Of a stretch of 64,000 bases of DNA, positions 1 through 12,400 are shown piece by piece. The DNA is from Colius striatus (taxonomy: Eukaryota; Chordata; Aves; Coliiformes; Coliidae): NCBI RefSeq assembly GCF_028858725.1, contig NC_084759.1:93020362-93084361 (forward strand), written 5' to 3'. The notes beneath the pieces were generated by a model. That model saw only the letters and a program-made list of their open reading frames with translations, was not told the DNA's origin and did not search any database. A program made the translations under genes and the position numbers. Each line of letters starts with the position of its first letter. Position 1 is the stretch's first letter.

Positions 1-649
1 CCCCAGCTGTCCCGGTGGTTCAGAAATAAAGCAGACTCACAGAAAGTCCTTAAAAAAAAAAGCCTTTGCAGACAATCACTCTCTTGTTGTTCTGGGCACT
101 AAAAATAACATTTTCTAGTGTCTGCTTAAATTTTCAGTTTTGCTTTCTCTACTGCAGAAGTCCATTCCAGTTGTTTGAATTAAACCTTAGTTCAATGGTA
201 TGCATAAGCACAGGCTCAATTTGGAGTAGTTCTATTTGAGCAGTTCTGTTAGTTCCCATGGAGCTGCTTACATGCTTGAAGCTAAGCATGATCTCAGAAG
301 ATTTGCTGAACTGGGAATTTGGTTCTCCTCCCAGTAAGCTAATGGGACAAAACTTTTGACCATCTGCTTCTGGATTTTAATGAAAAGTTATAACTTATTT
401 ATGATTTTCTTTTCCATCCCGGTCTGTTTATATTCAGATAAGAAAGGCAGCTCAGAATTGCTGTCAGGTTTCCAAAAGCTGTGTGCTACTACTAGATCTT
501 TCACATCATTTGTTGTTCAGTGTTTACAAGAGTGTTTTTAAGCAGGATTGCCCAAAGAAGTGGTGTAGGGTAACATTACATCAGTGACGTTTCACACCAG
601 CAGCAAGACTTTGATGTCCCTATATTCCAAGTCCCTGTTCACAGAAAAC

Positions 650-682
650 CCTTTAGCCTAACTGGCCCAGTTAGGCTAAAGG
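650..682. repeat. Perfect palindrome, 16-bp arms, 1-nt centre
   Basis: Bases 650-665 read CCTTTAGCCTAACTGG and bases 667-682 are the exact reverse complement, separated by a single C at 666. Transcribed RNA would fold into a tight hairpin, and as DNA it could form a small cruciform. It lies in the ERG intron about 2.3 kb before the first exon in the window. No function is known to me. Confidence 0.9.
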
Positions 683-1421
683 ACGCTGCTAGCTCTGTTT
701 CCCCAAAACATCCCTAAAAGGTCAGTGAATGGGCCAAACGGTTCTTTCTTTTGTCTTTCTAGTATAACTGACTTTGGGAATCAGAGTGGAGATCTTCAGA
801 GGTATAAGGGCGGGAGTTGGATGATGTTTACAAATCTACGTGGTTTAGTATGCAGACTCACTTATGCATATATGCCATTTGTATTTGTTAGGTAAACAGA
901 AAAAGTCACAAGCAATCATCACAAAAGCTCTTTTTCAACATGTTTGTGTCTGAATGAAAAAGTTACTTTGTTTTGCTTAGCTCTGTTCAGAAAAGTAAGC
1001 TGCATCCCAGAATTATATTTAGAGGTATGTAATGGGATAGAAGAGTTAAACCTGAGAGCAAAATGCCCAAGTATGCTGGTTCTGAGAGGAAAGGCTAAAA
1101 TTCACCACCACTACATGACAGGCAACACCATGTGCCTAATATATCTTCCCATGTGGTTATTATTCAGTCTTGTGGCTGACACAGCAGTTGTAGGACCTTT
1201 ACAGAAGACAGATTTCATCTGTAATGAAATATGTGTAATATGCAGCAACCAAGGCATTTTATACCTGAAAAGGGTATATGAAGCTAACATTTCCTAGGCA
1301 ACATTCAAGGCCCTGTTCCTTCTGCTGAAGATGAGAGTACACATTTGAATGGTTTCTGTGATATATTTTTTTTTTATGCTGAAAGCGATCAGCAGTTCTC
1401 CTTTTTTAATATTTATTTTTT

Positions 1422-1441
1422 TATATATATATATATATATT
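1422..1441. repeat. (TA)n dinucleotide tract
   Basis: Ten TA units in an AT-rich stretch that begins with T runs. It is an ordinary intronic microsatellite. Confidence 0.9.
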
Positions 1442-2964
1442 AACACAAGATGGTAAAATTAGTAGTAACACTGCATAGAAAAAAAAATGGTATACTTAAA
1501 ATATACTCTTACTATTTAATGATGTATAATAAAACCTTCCACCTTTTATAACTGCATTAGTTCCTAACCCATGGTAGTACTGGACAGTCAACTCAATCAA
1601 GTCACTTGGACATTGGATAAAACATCTACTGCATCCTTTTTATGTATGTTGAGCAGATAGTGGTCCAAACTGTGTATTAGGGAAGCGCTTGTATTCTGTC
1701 CACTGTTGGGCTTACAGTAGTGACATTGCTGCCCAACACTTCCAGCAAGAGCTAGGATTTCTGAGCTGGGTAGATCAAGAGGCTCTGAGTGAAACACATT
1801 TTGGGAGGCAGGGGAAACACAGTTCTAGGAATCCGAGTTGGAGAGTCATTTGAAAATTAATGGGTTTACAAGGAACTGAAAGGAAGCATCGCAATCTGAC
1901 TTGCTGCTTGTTTATTAAGATGGTGGTACAGTTTCAGAAGTTAAGTGGAAGGACTAAAAAGAAAGCTTGTTAGTAATGTAGTGTCACTAAAGAAATCAAA
2001 ACCCAACTAACACCCTCTTTCTCTTACCAAACAACTATTTTACGTTTAAAGGTATTCCCTAGGGCTCTGGTCTTTATTTTGATTTTTGTAGCACTTTTTC
2101 TCTCTCTGATGAAACACATTGTAGACATTAAATTAAGGGACAAATATGTCTGTGTCTGCCAGAAGGAAAACTGTGATGCAATTAAAATGCCATTATGGAA
2201 GCCCCTGTGGGATGTTAAACCTAAAGACTCTATTCAGAAACCGTGGCCAAAATTAAAGAGGTGTCTGGTTGCAGATCCTCTACAGATTTCCATTTCTTGA
2301 CTACAGTACCGTGGAGACTGTGCTAGTCAGGAGCTGAAAGGTTTTTCCAGTCATGCGTGTGGTATTTTGAATCATGGCTTTGGCAAATGTTCCTTTTCTG
2401 TAAGCCACACATAGAAATGTGTCTACATTGCATGACATAAAGTGCAACTGAGCATGGCCCACGTGAAACAATGACAGCAGTGGAGATGGGAAGCTGTCCA
2501 AGCCTTAGACAAGCTACATCCAAGGCTTGGAAAATGACAACTAATAATAGTTTTCCCTCAGAAAATTTTGTATTAAGTGCATCTCTGTGTTTGCTGTGCT
2601 GTCTGTGAGATGTTTGGAGAGAGAAATGCAGCTACTTGCAGCGAGCAGTCTCAGCAAGTTCATGAACAAGTCTCTCTTCCAGCCCAGTCTCTTGAAATAA
2701 ATCATTAGTGTTTATATGTTTGGAGACATATAAGACCCTGATCCTTTGAAAAATAAAATTAAATATATGGCTGGTCAATTTTTCTGAGGCAATTGAAGGA
2801 ATCAGCAGAGTCATTGGGTGGTAGGTATTGAGCCTTCCAGTGACAGCCCAACTCTGGTGTTCAAGTCTCATTTCTTCTGTTTCATTCAACATGATTCTTT
2901 GCTGAGGATATTAGTAGGGACTGGAATAATTACAGAAATACACTTTTTTTTTTTTTCTGTCTAG

Positions 2965-3116
2965 GAATTCTCCTGATGACTGCAGTGTGGCAAAAGGAGG
3001 CAAAATGGTTAGCAGCTCAGACAATGTTGGGATGAACTATGGAAACTACATGGAAGAGAAGCATGTTCCACCTCCAAATATGACTACCAATGAACGAAGA
3101 GTCATTGTGCCAGCAG
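2965..3116 (+). CDS. ERG: ERG coding exon, 152 bp, linker before PNT domain
   Basis: The exon opens after a polypyrimidine tract and CTAG, and ends before GTTAGA. The first G completes a split Arg codon (phase 2 acceptor). Translation begins [20 protein letters not shown] and ends with the NERRVIVPA segment leading into the PNT domain. The last G starts the split Asp codon completed by the next exon (phase 1 donor). The 152-bp length equals the size I recall for the mammalian exon. It encodes the region between the N-terminal activation segment and the PNT domain, with a hydroxyl-rich SSSD stretch and a proline-rich [10 protein letters not shown] segment. It differs from human ERG at a few positions, including the SSSDN segment and EEKHV (human EEKHM). 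Confidence 0.96.
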
Positions 3117-6007
3117 GTTAGACCCTCTACACAAAAAATTGAGGCGAAAAATGCATTTCTCATAAGTCTACTAATGTTATTTAAGAAGATTGAGAGAAAA
3201 GTGACAGTGTGATATAGGTGATCAGGAAGAAAAAGAGCAGTGATTTCCCAAGACTGTTAAGAGAACGAGCTGAGAAATATCATAGTGAAGCTAGCTCCTC
3301 AAGCTGTTTTTTCCCATCTCAGCAGCAGAACTGACTGATTACAGACATTTATCTGACCTCTCTAGCTCCTTTTGGAGTAGTTCACACGAAAGTTAGCAAA
3401 ATGAAGAGCTACTTCCATTTCCTAACACCATGGACTTGGTTGAGAACAGAGTGTGTGGGAAAAAGAAAGGATCACTGTACCACATGATATCCCAATGCAG
3501 TCCATCCCACAGCATGCTAAAAATGAAATAGCTTCTGTGAAATCAAACAGTGCATGAAAAGCATTTGTCTAGGTTATCCCCAGAGTTTGGGTGGTGTAAA
3601 ACATTTTAAGAAGCAAACTGACAACTCCACTGCAATATAAGAGCACAATTGAGAAATTCTTATTAGTCTTGGCAAGCTTGGCTGTGGGATTCAGCAGTTA
3701 ATTGAACAAGAAGGCGTTCACTCCTATGTGCCTTGTCCTCCAGACAAACCTCTGCTGGAAGGCTTGTTGCCTCAGTTTGCACATTAATTAGCATGCCCAT
3801 TTCCAGAGTCAAAGCATTAGACCATCATGATATATACTGGTGTTCATAAACCACTGGATATGCACAGCATAGACACGTAGATACCCACAGCGTGCAACAG
3901 GAGGGAATGTTTTGCTGCTAGTTCCCCTCCAGTAGAGATGTGCCTATCTGAAGCATTTCTGCTACTGCCATGTTGCCTAATATTCTTACAGTTTTTCAGT
4001 TGCTAAGATATGCAAGAGTACTAACTGTGGCCAATTTTGCAAGCTATGATTATTTCAGTTATTTGTCAAGATACAAGCAGACAAATATGTTGCAGTATCC
4101 TCTGCAATGATACTAACAGTTCTGTTTTGAAGATAGAAGAGTGAGGCACTGAATAATGGTGTGTCCTGCCAACTGCAAGCAGACCACACTGAAATTCACA
4201 ACATTTAAAAGTTCCAAAATGTCTTGATGATTGCCACTCTTTTTAGTCTTTAGTAACAGTGTGATTAGCTCAGCAAGGTCTTTTATACTCAGTGTATTCC
4301 TAGAGGTGTGTTTTGAAGTGGATTTGAGTGATATTCAAGGAAAAAGATGGTCATAGTCGCAGCCTTGCTATTTTGAGGTACCTAGAAGAAACATATGGGT
4401 AAAAATCAGTTGGTTTTGTTCGACTGGCACATAGGCATGTGCAGCTCATGTGGTAATGTTTAAGATTAAGAAAAGCAATATTCCCATTTCCAGCCATGGT
4501 AACTTTCTAGTTATCGTATGTAAGAAACGTTTTCAAATTATAAGCCTTATCAAAATGTTTTGGTAAGCTTCTTGGTGTTTGGTTGTTTACTTCAAACCAA
4601 ACTGAATGTACATGTTGGAGTTCTCTGCTATAGATGTGGGCAATCTCATACAGACCCTACGTTTGCTATGTATTTCATACCAAATGGAGAGGTTCTTGAA
4701 AGTGTTTTTTGGTGCACTTTAGGGAGCAGAGAAGACCTCTGAAGCTCCAGAATATTAATTGTTCTGTCTTGCAAGAGCTTGAAATGCCAGGAGAAGCATC
4801 AGAAGGGAGAGGAGTAGAGCACTAATAAGTGAAGGATTGGGAGTTAGCAACAGCATGACAGACTCTGAACAATTCCTAGTTTATGGAAAGAGGTCCCCAC
4901 CTCTTTCAGACCAGACTGAACAACAGTCAAAAGAGAGAATAGCACTGAAGTTAAGCCACAGAAAAACCATTTACTGTCTTTCAAGTCACAGGCCTTCTAC
5001 AGACTTTTGTGTGATGACTACAGCCAGTTGACCTCTCTGTGCACCATTCTCAGTCTTCAGGATATCACAGAACCACAAAGTCATTTAGACTGGAAGGCAA
5101 AAACTCTCAAGGACTTTGTTTCCCCTTGGCTTTCATCTTTTCTCTGAAAAAAAAAAAAAGTATAAATTCTTCATGGTAGGAGCTATCTTCCATTATGGGG
5201 GTGTGCACTGCAGGTCCTTAGGGATATTCGTGTTGATGGGTGCTTACTGTAACTCAAGAATAGGGAAAAGTACAATGGAAGAGAAAATGAAAACGAGGAA
5301 TTTAAAAGCAAAAAAGAAGTTTAAGTTAAAGGTTCATTCAGAACCACAATGTATTTGGCCTTATGTTTCACTAAAAATCTGGACTACTTCTTGGGTGTTT
5401 TCCCTAGATGTTTTTTCCAATACTTCAGGTAGTAATGAAAAACACATGCAGGTGCTGCAATGTACACTAGTATAACACATCAGTCTAGGAAAGGAAGTGC
5501 AAAGTATTTTAATATGACTCAATCTAGTTTATTAAATAGCCAAATCTCTCAGTACCTACTTATCCTATGGCCAAGAAACAGTACTTCTGACTTGAGTGGC
5601 AATTTCACTTGGGTAAAGATCGAAATTCAGTAGAGAGCTTTGAAAATTGTTGAGGTACAAACCACAGAGCTGTTAATGGGCTGTCTTAAAGACTTTTCAA
5701 GAATATTCTATACATGAGGTCAGGACCCTGTGTTGATCTGTGGATAATAACAAAAAAACTAAATGAGACAAGTAGCTCAACATCAGGGGGTTTGTTTTTA
5801 ATAATTGGAGCTCACAGTTCTTGCCTAATACTTTTCCAGAGATAGTTGTTCTCCTTTACAATCCAAATGAATTCCTCGTGTGTCTACAGCCATCAGTAAA
5901 TAGGGGATTAAGTCTGTCCAGACTGTAGTCTACATTTCTTTTGTACTGATCCAGTGCATGTACACTCTTCCTTCTCTGCCTAATTTTCTGCTTTATGATA
6001 CCACCAG
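3117..6007 (+). other. ERG: ERG intron
   Basis: This 2.9-kb intron begins GTTAGA and ends CCACCAG. It is AT-rich, with no recognisable gene. A short stretch at 5058-5125 faintly resembles the reversed 3' end of a CR1 LINE and is listed separately. Confidence 0.9.
5058..5125 (-). mobile_element. Possible CR1 3'-end remnant
   Basis: The text GATATCACAGAACCACAAAG followed by a TTTAGACTGGAAGG-like run resembles the start of many antisense avian CR1 copies (AATCACAGAATCA, then TTTAGGTTGGAA). The similarity is short and decayed, so this is only a suggestion. Confidence 0.35.
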
Positions 6008-6211
6008 ATCCTACACTGTGGAGCACAGATCACGTACGCCAATGGCTAGAATGGGCAGTAAAGGAATATGGTCTCCCAGATGTGGACATCTTGTTGTTCC
6101 AGAACATCGATGGGAAGGAGCTGTGTAAAATGACCAAAGATGACTTCCAGAGACTCACCCCAAGCTATAATGCAGATATCCTCCTGTCGCACCTACACTA
6201 CCTCAGAGAGA
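6008..6211 (+). CDS. ERG: ERG coding exon, 204 bp, PNT/SAM domain
   Basis: The acceptor is CCACCAG and the donor is A|GTAAGC. Joined to the previous exon it gives [20 protein letters not shown] and continues through the [17 protein letters not shown] core to [10 protein letters not shown]. This is nearly the whole Pointed (PNT/SAM) domain, a helical bundle used by ETS factors for protein-protein contacts. It reads PDVDILLF where human ERG has PDVNILLF; all other residues of this exon appear identical. The exon is 68 codons long with phase 1 at both ends. The ATG at 5995 that would open this frame lies within intron sequence before the AG, so it is not a true start. Confidence 0.98.
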
Positions 6212-7158
6212 GTAAGCTAGTTTTCTGTCATTATGGTAGTGGCTGCAATCAGTCTCTGGTTGATATCTGTCATAGATTTAATGGTGTGGATGCGCTTAGC
6301 TGAGTTTACAATGTCTGTTGAAAATGCTGCTGTTCCTAAGAACATAGAAAGGAGCCTGATCCAAAGCCTTTTGAGTTTGATGGAAAGATTACCGTTAATT
6401 TCAGGTGCCTTTTACTCCTGTTCACCAAATAAAAGTTGGGGAATATTTCTACATGTCCATCTCAGAGAAAAGTCAAATTGAAACCCAGCATATTCACCAG
6501 TATACTGTAGGAAGAAAATCATTTGGGATTCAGTGCTAATGTTTTTTCTGGTCACATACTCATTTCTTTCCATTTTAATGAAGAGCAGGCTAAACAAGAG
6601 TGCAATCATTGATTCATAAAGCAAATTCCAGGCATGATTCTAAGGATTGACAGGAGTTTGCTCCACTCTGAATAGGATCAGGAAGATTTCACTGAATTGA
6701 ATAAAAGTTCTGTATATTCATGGAAAAAAAAAAACAACAATCCCTGAAGTCCAAATGCAAATTACATGTAGTGCATGGCTAGCATGTCAAAGAGAAAGAA
6801 GGGATGGAGGCTTTCATCTAAGCTTGAGTTAATTTTACAGATTTGACTCTAGTTTAGAAAAGTTAAAGAGAATATGGTTTTTAAAGGCAAAAAATAAATC
6901 CCAAGCATTGCAACACCAGTGCGGTGCAGTCTTCTCCACACGCACACTGTCAATAATCATTCAGAAATACTATGCATTCATGATGTTGAATAAATGAATG
7001 CCTTAGTTGTAGCACGCACACCTCCCTCCAAACTGCAGACTGAAGCTGACTGTTGGTAGAATCGCATTCAGACAATCCTCTCAGGGGAAAATATGGTTTA
7101 AAAAGATAATTTACAATTTCTTTTTCATTTTGGTGTTGCTTTTTGTTTTGTTTTGTAG
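6212..7158 (+). other. ERG: ERG intron
   Basis: This 947-bp intron begins GTAAGC and ends TTTTGTAG after a T/G-rich tract. No gene or recognised mobile element is visible. If it were retained, the frame would run on for about 30 codons past the PNT exon to the TGA at 6301-6303. Confidence 0.92.
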
Positions 7159-7239
7159 CTCCTCTTCCACATTTGACTTCAGATGATGTTGATAAGGCCT
7201 TACAAAACTCTCCACGGTTAATGCATGCTAGAAACACAG
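7159..7239 (+). CDS. ERG: ERG 81-bp cassette exon
   Basis: Acceptor TTTTGTAG, donor G|GTAATG. It encodes TPLPHLTSDDVDKALQNSPR followed by LMHARNT, identical to the human exon as far as I can recall. It lies just after the PNT domain. At 81 bp, phase 1 to phase 1, it can be included or skipped without changing the frame. In mammals this exon and the next one are known to be alternatively spliced, and inclusion changes ERG activity. Here both are intact with standard splice sites, so the same choice is probably available. Confidence 0.97.
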
Positions 7240-8314
7240 GTAATGCTGGCACTGCTCCCATTGCTATAGGTCATCTTATAAAAGCATAGGATTCCTCGTC
7301 ATGGGTTGCTTGCTAAAAATGGAAATGGTAAATCAGAGAGTGATACAAATGTATCCTCTCTTTGCTGTTTGAGTTATACGTAGACACACAGAAAAAAGGT
7401 GAGATCACACAGGGCTGGATGGTTCCTAAATGGTCTCCTTGCTGGTAATTTCTTCTGTCCTACAAGAAAATGGTGTCCCTGACACATGATAAACAGCAGG
7501 CTCAGGACCTTTGTCTCTGAGGTCTTTTTTTTTCTTCTCATTCTGTCTTATTGTACTACTCCCCAGATCCCTAGAAGGCTGACAGGCTCAAAAGTGCTCA
7601 GCACTTGCCTAAGTGCTGTGGACTCTGGTGACTGGGGGCTATCTCCCGTCCCATGCAGTGTATATTGTATAATTCAGTAAAATTACTGTTTAGGTAGTTA
7701 GCTCATCTCATTTGTCAGCTTCTCATCTTGGAAACTCCACTAAGTTTGGTGTTATAATCTCCACTAAGTCTGATCTGAACGTAAAATGATCTTTGTTAAT
7801 ATTCATTCTTCTGTTAATTTGGCCCAGAAAAGTATTGAGTGTAGGCAGGAGAACGATACAGTACATGCCTTCAAAGCATCTGTCTTTCAGGACGTGACTC
7901 AAATATTTATGAAAATATTTCAGAATACATTTTATCCTGCTCTAGCAGTTGTGCAACAGAGAATGGCATGGAATTGTATATATAGTATGGTGTACATATT
8001 GATTAAAGATGTTTGGAATATTGCATGATCATGCCTGAGGGAATTAGTTGCCTACAGTGACCAGAAATAACAATTCTTTATTTGAAATGAAAAAGATAAT
8101 ACATAGGATAATGCAAAAGGAAGAAAAAAAACAACCAACCAAAGAAAACCAAACTAAACACAAACCTTGGATTGCAATGCTTCTTTCACATTTCATGTAG
8201 TCTTTCACTGTGGTAAATAGCAGTGAGTTTCCTAGCAAAACTAACTAACCCTGAGAGATCTTCCCTTCTCTTGCACCTTGATGTGAAGTCCTACTATGGG
8301 CTGAAAGCCTGTTG

Positions 8315-8369
8315 CAAACCCCATCAAAAGCAAAAAATAAAAAGTTACTCTGTGCTTTGATGGGGTTTG
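8315..8369 (+). repeat. Inverted repeat, 16-bp stem with one bulged A
   Basis: Left arm CAAACCCCATCAAAAGC (8315-8331) pairs with right arm GCTTTGATGGGGTTTG (8354-8369). All 16 pairs are Watson-Crick, with one extra A in the left arm. The loop is 22 nt and A-rich. It lies between the 81-bp and 72-bp cassette exons, where RNA structure could affect splicing. Confidence 0.85.
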
Positions 8370-8999
8370 GGATAAGTCTTAAGCCTTTTTAAAAACAGAT
8401 GAAGTCAATACTCTTCTCCATCTCTGGCTTTCCATATACTGATTTGCAAGCGGTTTCCACACAAAGTTATGCAAGCATTGTTCATCCATTCTATGTGTTA
8501 TCTTTTTCTATATGTGTGCACTGACAATGATACTTTGAAATTCATTTCATCAAAATGAGCTTGTCTGCATTTCTGACATTGAGAGTGTGAATAATATTGA
8601 GCTCATTGTCAGCATAAGAAAAACTAATTGTTTTGTTGGCATAAGAACTTTGGAGTGGGATTTTCAAAGGACCTGGAAAGAGTTAGCAACAAGTTCCTCT
8701 TGAAGTCAGCCATAGTTGCACAAATCATTATGCTTCTTTTCATATTCCTAGAAATGGTCATTAGAAGACTATTGATATAGTCAGAACAAGTTCAGTGCCT
8801 GAGATGAGATACTATTTTCTGTGTCAAGCTCAATATTCTTAATTTTTTCATTCTGTGAAGAGAATGAGATTTCTGAGGGTCTGGCCCAAAGCGAACTAAA
8901 GTCTGTGGGAAGTTTGCCACAGAAACCAATAGCCTTTAGCCCAGACCTACAGTCTCTGTTGAAAATATGAACCTGTTTGGTGAGTGCACAGGTGATTTC

Positions 9000-9048
9000 A
9001 TATCTTCTGAATGAAGAGACCTTAATGAGATTTTATTTCAGAAGATAT
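9000..9048 (+). repeat. Inverted repeat, perfect 12-bp stem
   Basis: Left arm ATATCTTCTGAA (9000-9011) and right arm TTCAGAAGATAT (9037-9048) are exact reverse complements with a 25-nt loop. The hairpin ends 300 bases before the 72-bp cassette exon. Confidence 0.8.
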
Positions 9049-9348
9049 TAAACCACTTGCCCAGGTGGACGTGATTGTGGTAAAGGTAGAAGGGGTTTCC
9101 TGAACTTGACTATCTCCTCCTGTAACATGGACTTTGCACAGATTTTTTTTTTTAATCCAGTAATTTTAATTGGTTTACACAGATGCAAAGGCTATTGGAA
9201 TGGACATTTTTTTTATGTAACAGTCCTAAGGCAGAAATTAGTTTTTCATAGTCTTCTTCCAGACACACTACAAGAGTGAAAATAAAAGTGCACTTTTGGA
9301 CAATGAAAATGGATCTTTAGGTGTTTATCTCTTCTTCTTTCTCTTTAG

Positions 9349-9420
9349 GAGGTGCCACATTTATTTTTCCAAATACATCGGTTTATCCAGAAGCAACACA
9401 AAGAATTGCAAGCAGGCCAG
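9349..9420 (+). CDS. ERG: ERG 72-bp cassette exon
   Basis: Acceptor CTCTTTAG, donor CCAG|GTATGA. It encodes GGATFIFPNTSVYPEATQRI followed by ASRP; human has GGAAF near the start and TTRP at the end. It is 24 codons, phase 1 to phase 1. In human ERG this 72-bp exon is the one whose inclusion rises in prostate cancer transcripts and yields a more active protein. It is complete here, so the alternative central region of ERG is conserved in this species. Confidence 0.96.
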
Positions 9421-12400
9421 GTATGAACAATGACCACCTTTTGTATGCTGTGATCTTATTCATTTAATCTCATTAAGTATCTCATTCTTTTGCTCCTTCA
9501 ACTCTCTTCATAAATATTAGGCCTTATTTTGAATACACACACATAATACATACATATATGTTATATATATGTGTGTACATATCATTGTATAGAGTGAGAT
9601 GATTACATAGAGCAGTGTAATAAGTCTTTTTCTTCCACATATCTCTGTCTTTGAAGCAATGCTACCTGCTTTTTAAAGAGAATCAGAAGACCAGTTCTCT
9701 ATTCAATGGTTCTGTTTCATTGTCCCAGCACAATCACTTTTTTATATGCTTCAGATATCTGACTCTAAAATGAGGCATAAGTACCCACTTTTATGAAGCT
9801 ATCTGAATTGTATTGGGAAAAAGTACTCTAAAAATGCAGGATACATGTTCTCCTGCTGTCTACTTGTTATTTATGTTTGAGGCAAACAAACCCAACAACA
9901 ATGGATTGTGAGTTTAAGAGACTAAATAAGTAAAATCAAAAGATAAGAAAGTTTTATGGCTCTAAAGTTTAAAGCCCATGAAAGTATTGTGGATGTGCTG
10001 GTTTCTGAAAGACTAAAGGGAATAATTAAGGAAGATGAGGACATTGCTACAAAGCTAAACATTTTCTTTATGACACCCCTCACCACTAACGACTCTAGAA
10101 AAATGCCTAATCTGGACATTTGCTTTTCCAGTAATAAGCACACAGTACTGTGAGACGTTAAGAGAGGTTGCAGCAAAATACTAAATTTAAAGGAAATCCT
10201 TTACTGAGCCAGAGGCATACATCCAAGTGTTGTGAAAGGCCCTGCACTTGCATTGGCTGAACTCTTGTGAAAAGATGCATTCTCTCATTAAAAAGAGAGA
10301 GAGAGAGTTTTGGATAGTAAGTATTTTATCTGTCTTTTATCAATGCTCTAGGGTATAATCCAGGACAGGACATACAAGTAACTGTTTTGTATACACTAGT
10401 ATACATAATCTACATGTCTGTAGATTTGTTAATTGATAAGATAGATAGGAAAACAACTACCAGGCCATAACATAATCAAATCCACTTTGCTCAGGGTCTA
10501 GGAAAACAAACTCTTCTACTACACTTGTCTGTAACGGTGAATTAAAAGGAAGCCACTGATTCAATGCACACATTTGGCATTTGACTTTCATAATGAATTT
10601 AACAAAGTCCCCTACAACTATTTACAACGAAAGTTAAGTCGGCATATCAAACAGATCAAGAACTGACTAATTAACCTGTAATCAAAAATAAATATTGGAC
10701 ATCTTCAGTTTAGGGTACTTTAGCATTCTCTGATGTGATCTGTAGTTATCAATAATTAGAAAAAGGACAGAATAAAATTTGTTATCAATCTTAGAGGTGA
10801 TGTGATTTTGTCATTGATTAAAATCAGAGATTCCTCTAAAAGGTTCCTGTGGGGGCACTCAGAAGCCTTATTACAAAGAAACAAACTGGTAATATGTTAG
10901 CAGCTGAAAATAAAGTTGATAAATGCCACATAAGACAAAAGTTACTCGCATACCTAAATGATTTCAAATTAACCCTCTTCACTCCTGAATAAAGAACTTA
11001 ACACAGGCACAATGAAAGCCACTGCTCTAGTTGTTGGCTAAAGTGGAAAAAAGTAAACAAATGCCAAAACACAGTGGAAGATTAAATGAAAAATCTGACT
11101 GTGACATTAAATAAAGCATCACCGTGGACTTGTGCAAAAAGCTGTGTGAATCATCCGTTGTCAAAAAGACTTTGCACAATCAGAAGATGCTTAGAGCCAT
11201 GGGAATATGGAAAGTCTTTCAAGCATCTTGAAAGATATGGAAGTTTGAAGTTGTTCAACTCAAGAGTCTGGTTTATGAGAAAACGTGCTACAATTATCAA
11301 AATATTGTCACAGGGTACTTCTTTAGTCTCAGTAGTATAAGGAAGGATACTCAAAAAAACCTCCAACACGTTTTCATGTAACGTTAAAGCAGACTGTGGT
11401 CCTCATGGTCACAGGTTGTAGTAGCACCCAAGAGCTTTGAATGATGTGGAAGAATGTAGACATGAATATGGATGACAAGATAAAGCATAGCTGTAGAAAC
11501 AATTCTCAACTGTGCAGTGTAAAACTAGATGCCTAAAATAGTTTCCAGTGAAAATGAACATGTAACATAAGGCCAGAGGGAACTGGCTGTCCTGCAGGAA
11601 ATAACCATTGCGATTGAGAGGATTTCAGGCAAAGGCTAGAATGAGACTGCTGTGAAAGAACTGTGAAATTTATAGGTATTGAACAAAACCTGTTTTGTAT
11701 TTGGTTTTGGTTTTTTTTTTTTAATCCCAAGAGATAAATCTCTGATAATACTGCAATTTCAGTATTTGTTTCATCCTGACTTAGGATGGAAAATGAAATA
11801 GCTCACTGTGACATGATGACCTCCTTAATTTCAGTATTTTTACCTAAATCACATTTAGAATTACATTTGCAAAACAAAATATTTTCTGTCAACATCTTCC
11901 TGTGTTTACACAGTTACTTATAGGAGTTGTAGTTTAGATGTAGGGCGTCTCTACTCTTCTATGTAAACAGGTGTATTGTAACTAAACATTTCCAACAACA
12001 AAAGACATGTAATTTTGAAAGCCTTATTTTATTTTAGCTCTTACAGTTGGAAGTTGACAAACATTTTTAAGTTGAATTTCCATTTGGAAAGAAAATGAGG
12101 GAGTTGGTTAGAATTTTTTTTGGTTTTCTTTCCTCATGTAAAGATTTTGTTGGCTTATTCCATGGCTTTTCTTTCAGTTAAATGTCATATTTTAACTAGA
12201 CTGCAAAAAAGCTTTTCCATAACAAAGCACTCTTCATGTGAGAGCAATAGCAGACTCCATGGACAATCACTTGATGACATGGAAAAGGTCAAAAATGGGG
12301 GGAAGGGAGTAAATAGTGTCAAATGGGAATTAGCCAAATCCTAGGGTGCAATTCTGGAGAGATTAATTAAACATTGCCATTGTTAAGGCACTACAATAGA

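Larger units (their letters stand above)
1..2964 (+). other. ERG: ERG intron (5' part outside window)
   Basis: This is non-coding sequence upstream of the first recognisable ERG exon. I looked for the preceding ERG exon, which should end in codons for Gly-Ser-Arg split after two bases, and did not find it, so this is taken as intron. It holds a perfect 33-bp palindrome (650-682), a (TA)n tract (1422-1441) and a polypyrimidine tract directly before the acceptor AG at 2963-2964. The open frames here, such as 944-1297, resemble no known protein. Confidence 0.8.
7240..9348 (+). other. ERG: ERG intron between the two cassette exons
   Basis: This 2.1-kb intron runs from GTAATG to CTCTTTAG. It contains two long inverted repeats, 8315-8369 and 9000-9048, each able to form an intronic hairpin. 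No mobile element or open frame of interest was recognised. Confidence 0.92.

Noticed and set aside
5995..6303. An independent 102-codon gene starting at the ATG 5995
   Set aside because: It is the ERG PNT exon read with a few intronic bases on each side; the AG at 6006-6007 and GT at 6212 define the real exon.
10389..10406. TGTATAC-acta-GTATACA inverted repeat
   Set aside because: Seven-base arms of AT-rich sequence are common by chance in a window of this size.
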